A program made the translations under genes and the position numbers. Below, one piece after another: positions 6,956-7,043 of a stretch of 7,043 nt of DNA (position 1 is its first letter; every line of letters starts with the position of its first letter). Where the stretch lies: positions 1 to 7,043 of the forward strand of contig JAIRLZ010000225.1 in NCBI GenBank assembly GCA_031259035.1, written 5' to 3'. The DNA is from Treponema sp. GTDB taxonomy: Bacteria; Spirochaetota; Spirochaetia; Treponematales; Breznakiellaceae. The notes beneath the pieces are model-generated. The model did no database searches. It was not told the origin of the DNA and worked only from the letters and a program-made list of their open reading frames with translations.

Positions 6956-6990
6956 AAGCCAGCGGCTTGAGGAAGCCCTCTTAAAAGAGG
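6956..6990 (+). terminator. Overlapping small hairpins after ftsK (possible terminator region)
   Basis: AAGCC (6956-6960) can pair with GGCTT (6964-6968). The same GGCTT can pair instead with a second AAGCC (6973-6977). CCTCT (6977-6981) pairs with AGAGG (6986-6990) around a TAAA loop, followed by cgttaattta, which is AT-rich but not a clean T-run. The location right after the ftsK stop suits a transcript end, but each stem is only five base pairs, so the call is weak. Confidence 0.35.
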
Positions 6991-7024
6991 CGTTAATTTA
7001 TTGCGAAGCATTTGGTTTAATACC

Positions 7025-7040
7025 CCGTAGCTTGCTGTGG
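7025..7040 (+). other. Hairpin with CTTG loop at the right edge
   Basis: CCGTAG (7025-7030) pairs with CTGTGG (7035-7040) around the loop CTTG, including two G-U pairs. It sits in the noncoding tail 3' of ftsK and is cut off from its right-hand context. It could be a terminator, part of a dispersed intergenic repeat, or the leader of the next gene. No coding region is seen in 6949-7043. Confidence 0.3.
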
Positions 7041-7043
7041 TAA

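Noticed and set aside
6949..7043. Possible small genes in the right-hand tail on either strand
   Set aside because: All frames are broken by stops within about 40 codons, and no ribosome binding site with a sensible start was seen.

Overview
The window looks like part of a spirochaete chromosome, most likely Treponema or a relative. This is an inference from several traits together. There is a lipoprotein signal with a relaxed, spirochaete-style lipobox (LLFNSC). There is a LysM protein whose cytoplasmic N-terminus is an unusual Hsp70-substrate-domain-like module. The ftsK gene starts at TTG, base composition is roughly half GC, and genes are tightly packed. All four protein-coding genes are on the + strand. 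No rRNA, tRNA, CRISPR array, transposase or phage gene was seen.

Layout. Positions 1-693 hold the C-terminal two thirds or so of a D12-class (Dam/M.FokI-like) adenine-N6 DNA methyltransferase, cut by the left window edge. Positions 694-801 are a short intergenic region with a GC-rich hairpin just after the methylase stop and a weak promoter candidate. Positions 802-1857 encode a 351-residue bitopic membrane protein: an N-terminal domain resembling the beta substrate-binding domain of DnaK, one membrane segment, an Ala/Pro/Glu-rich linker made of 57-nt tandem repeats, and a C-terminal LysM domain. Positions 1883-4132 encode a 749-residue lipoprotein with a helical (TPR/Slt70-like) body and a C-terminal lytic transglycosylase domain. 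Positions 4165-6948 encode a complete 927-residue FtsK/SpoIIIE DNA translocase with an unusually long repeat-bearing linker. Positions 6949-7043 are noncoding, with several small hairpins.

How the genes fit together. The last three genes are separated by only 25 and 32 nt, with no convincing terminator between them, so they probably form one transcription unit. A peptidoglycan-binding membrane protein, a peptidoglycan-cleaving lipoprotein and the septal DNA pump suggest a cell-division or envelope-remodelling module. The methylase is probably unrelated in function and may belong to a restriction-modification system lying to the left.

Most of the window is recognisable housekeeping. The parts least explained by known families are the Hsp70-like/LysM fusion and the three YVDIP-type motifs repeated in the FtsK linker. 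I see no clear undescribed defence or mobile system here.
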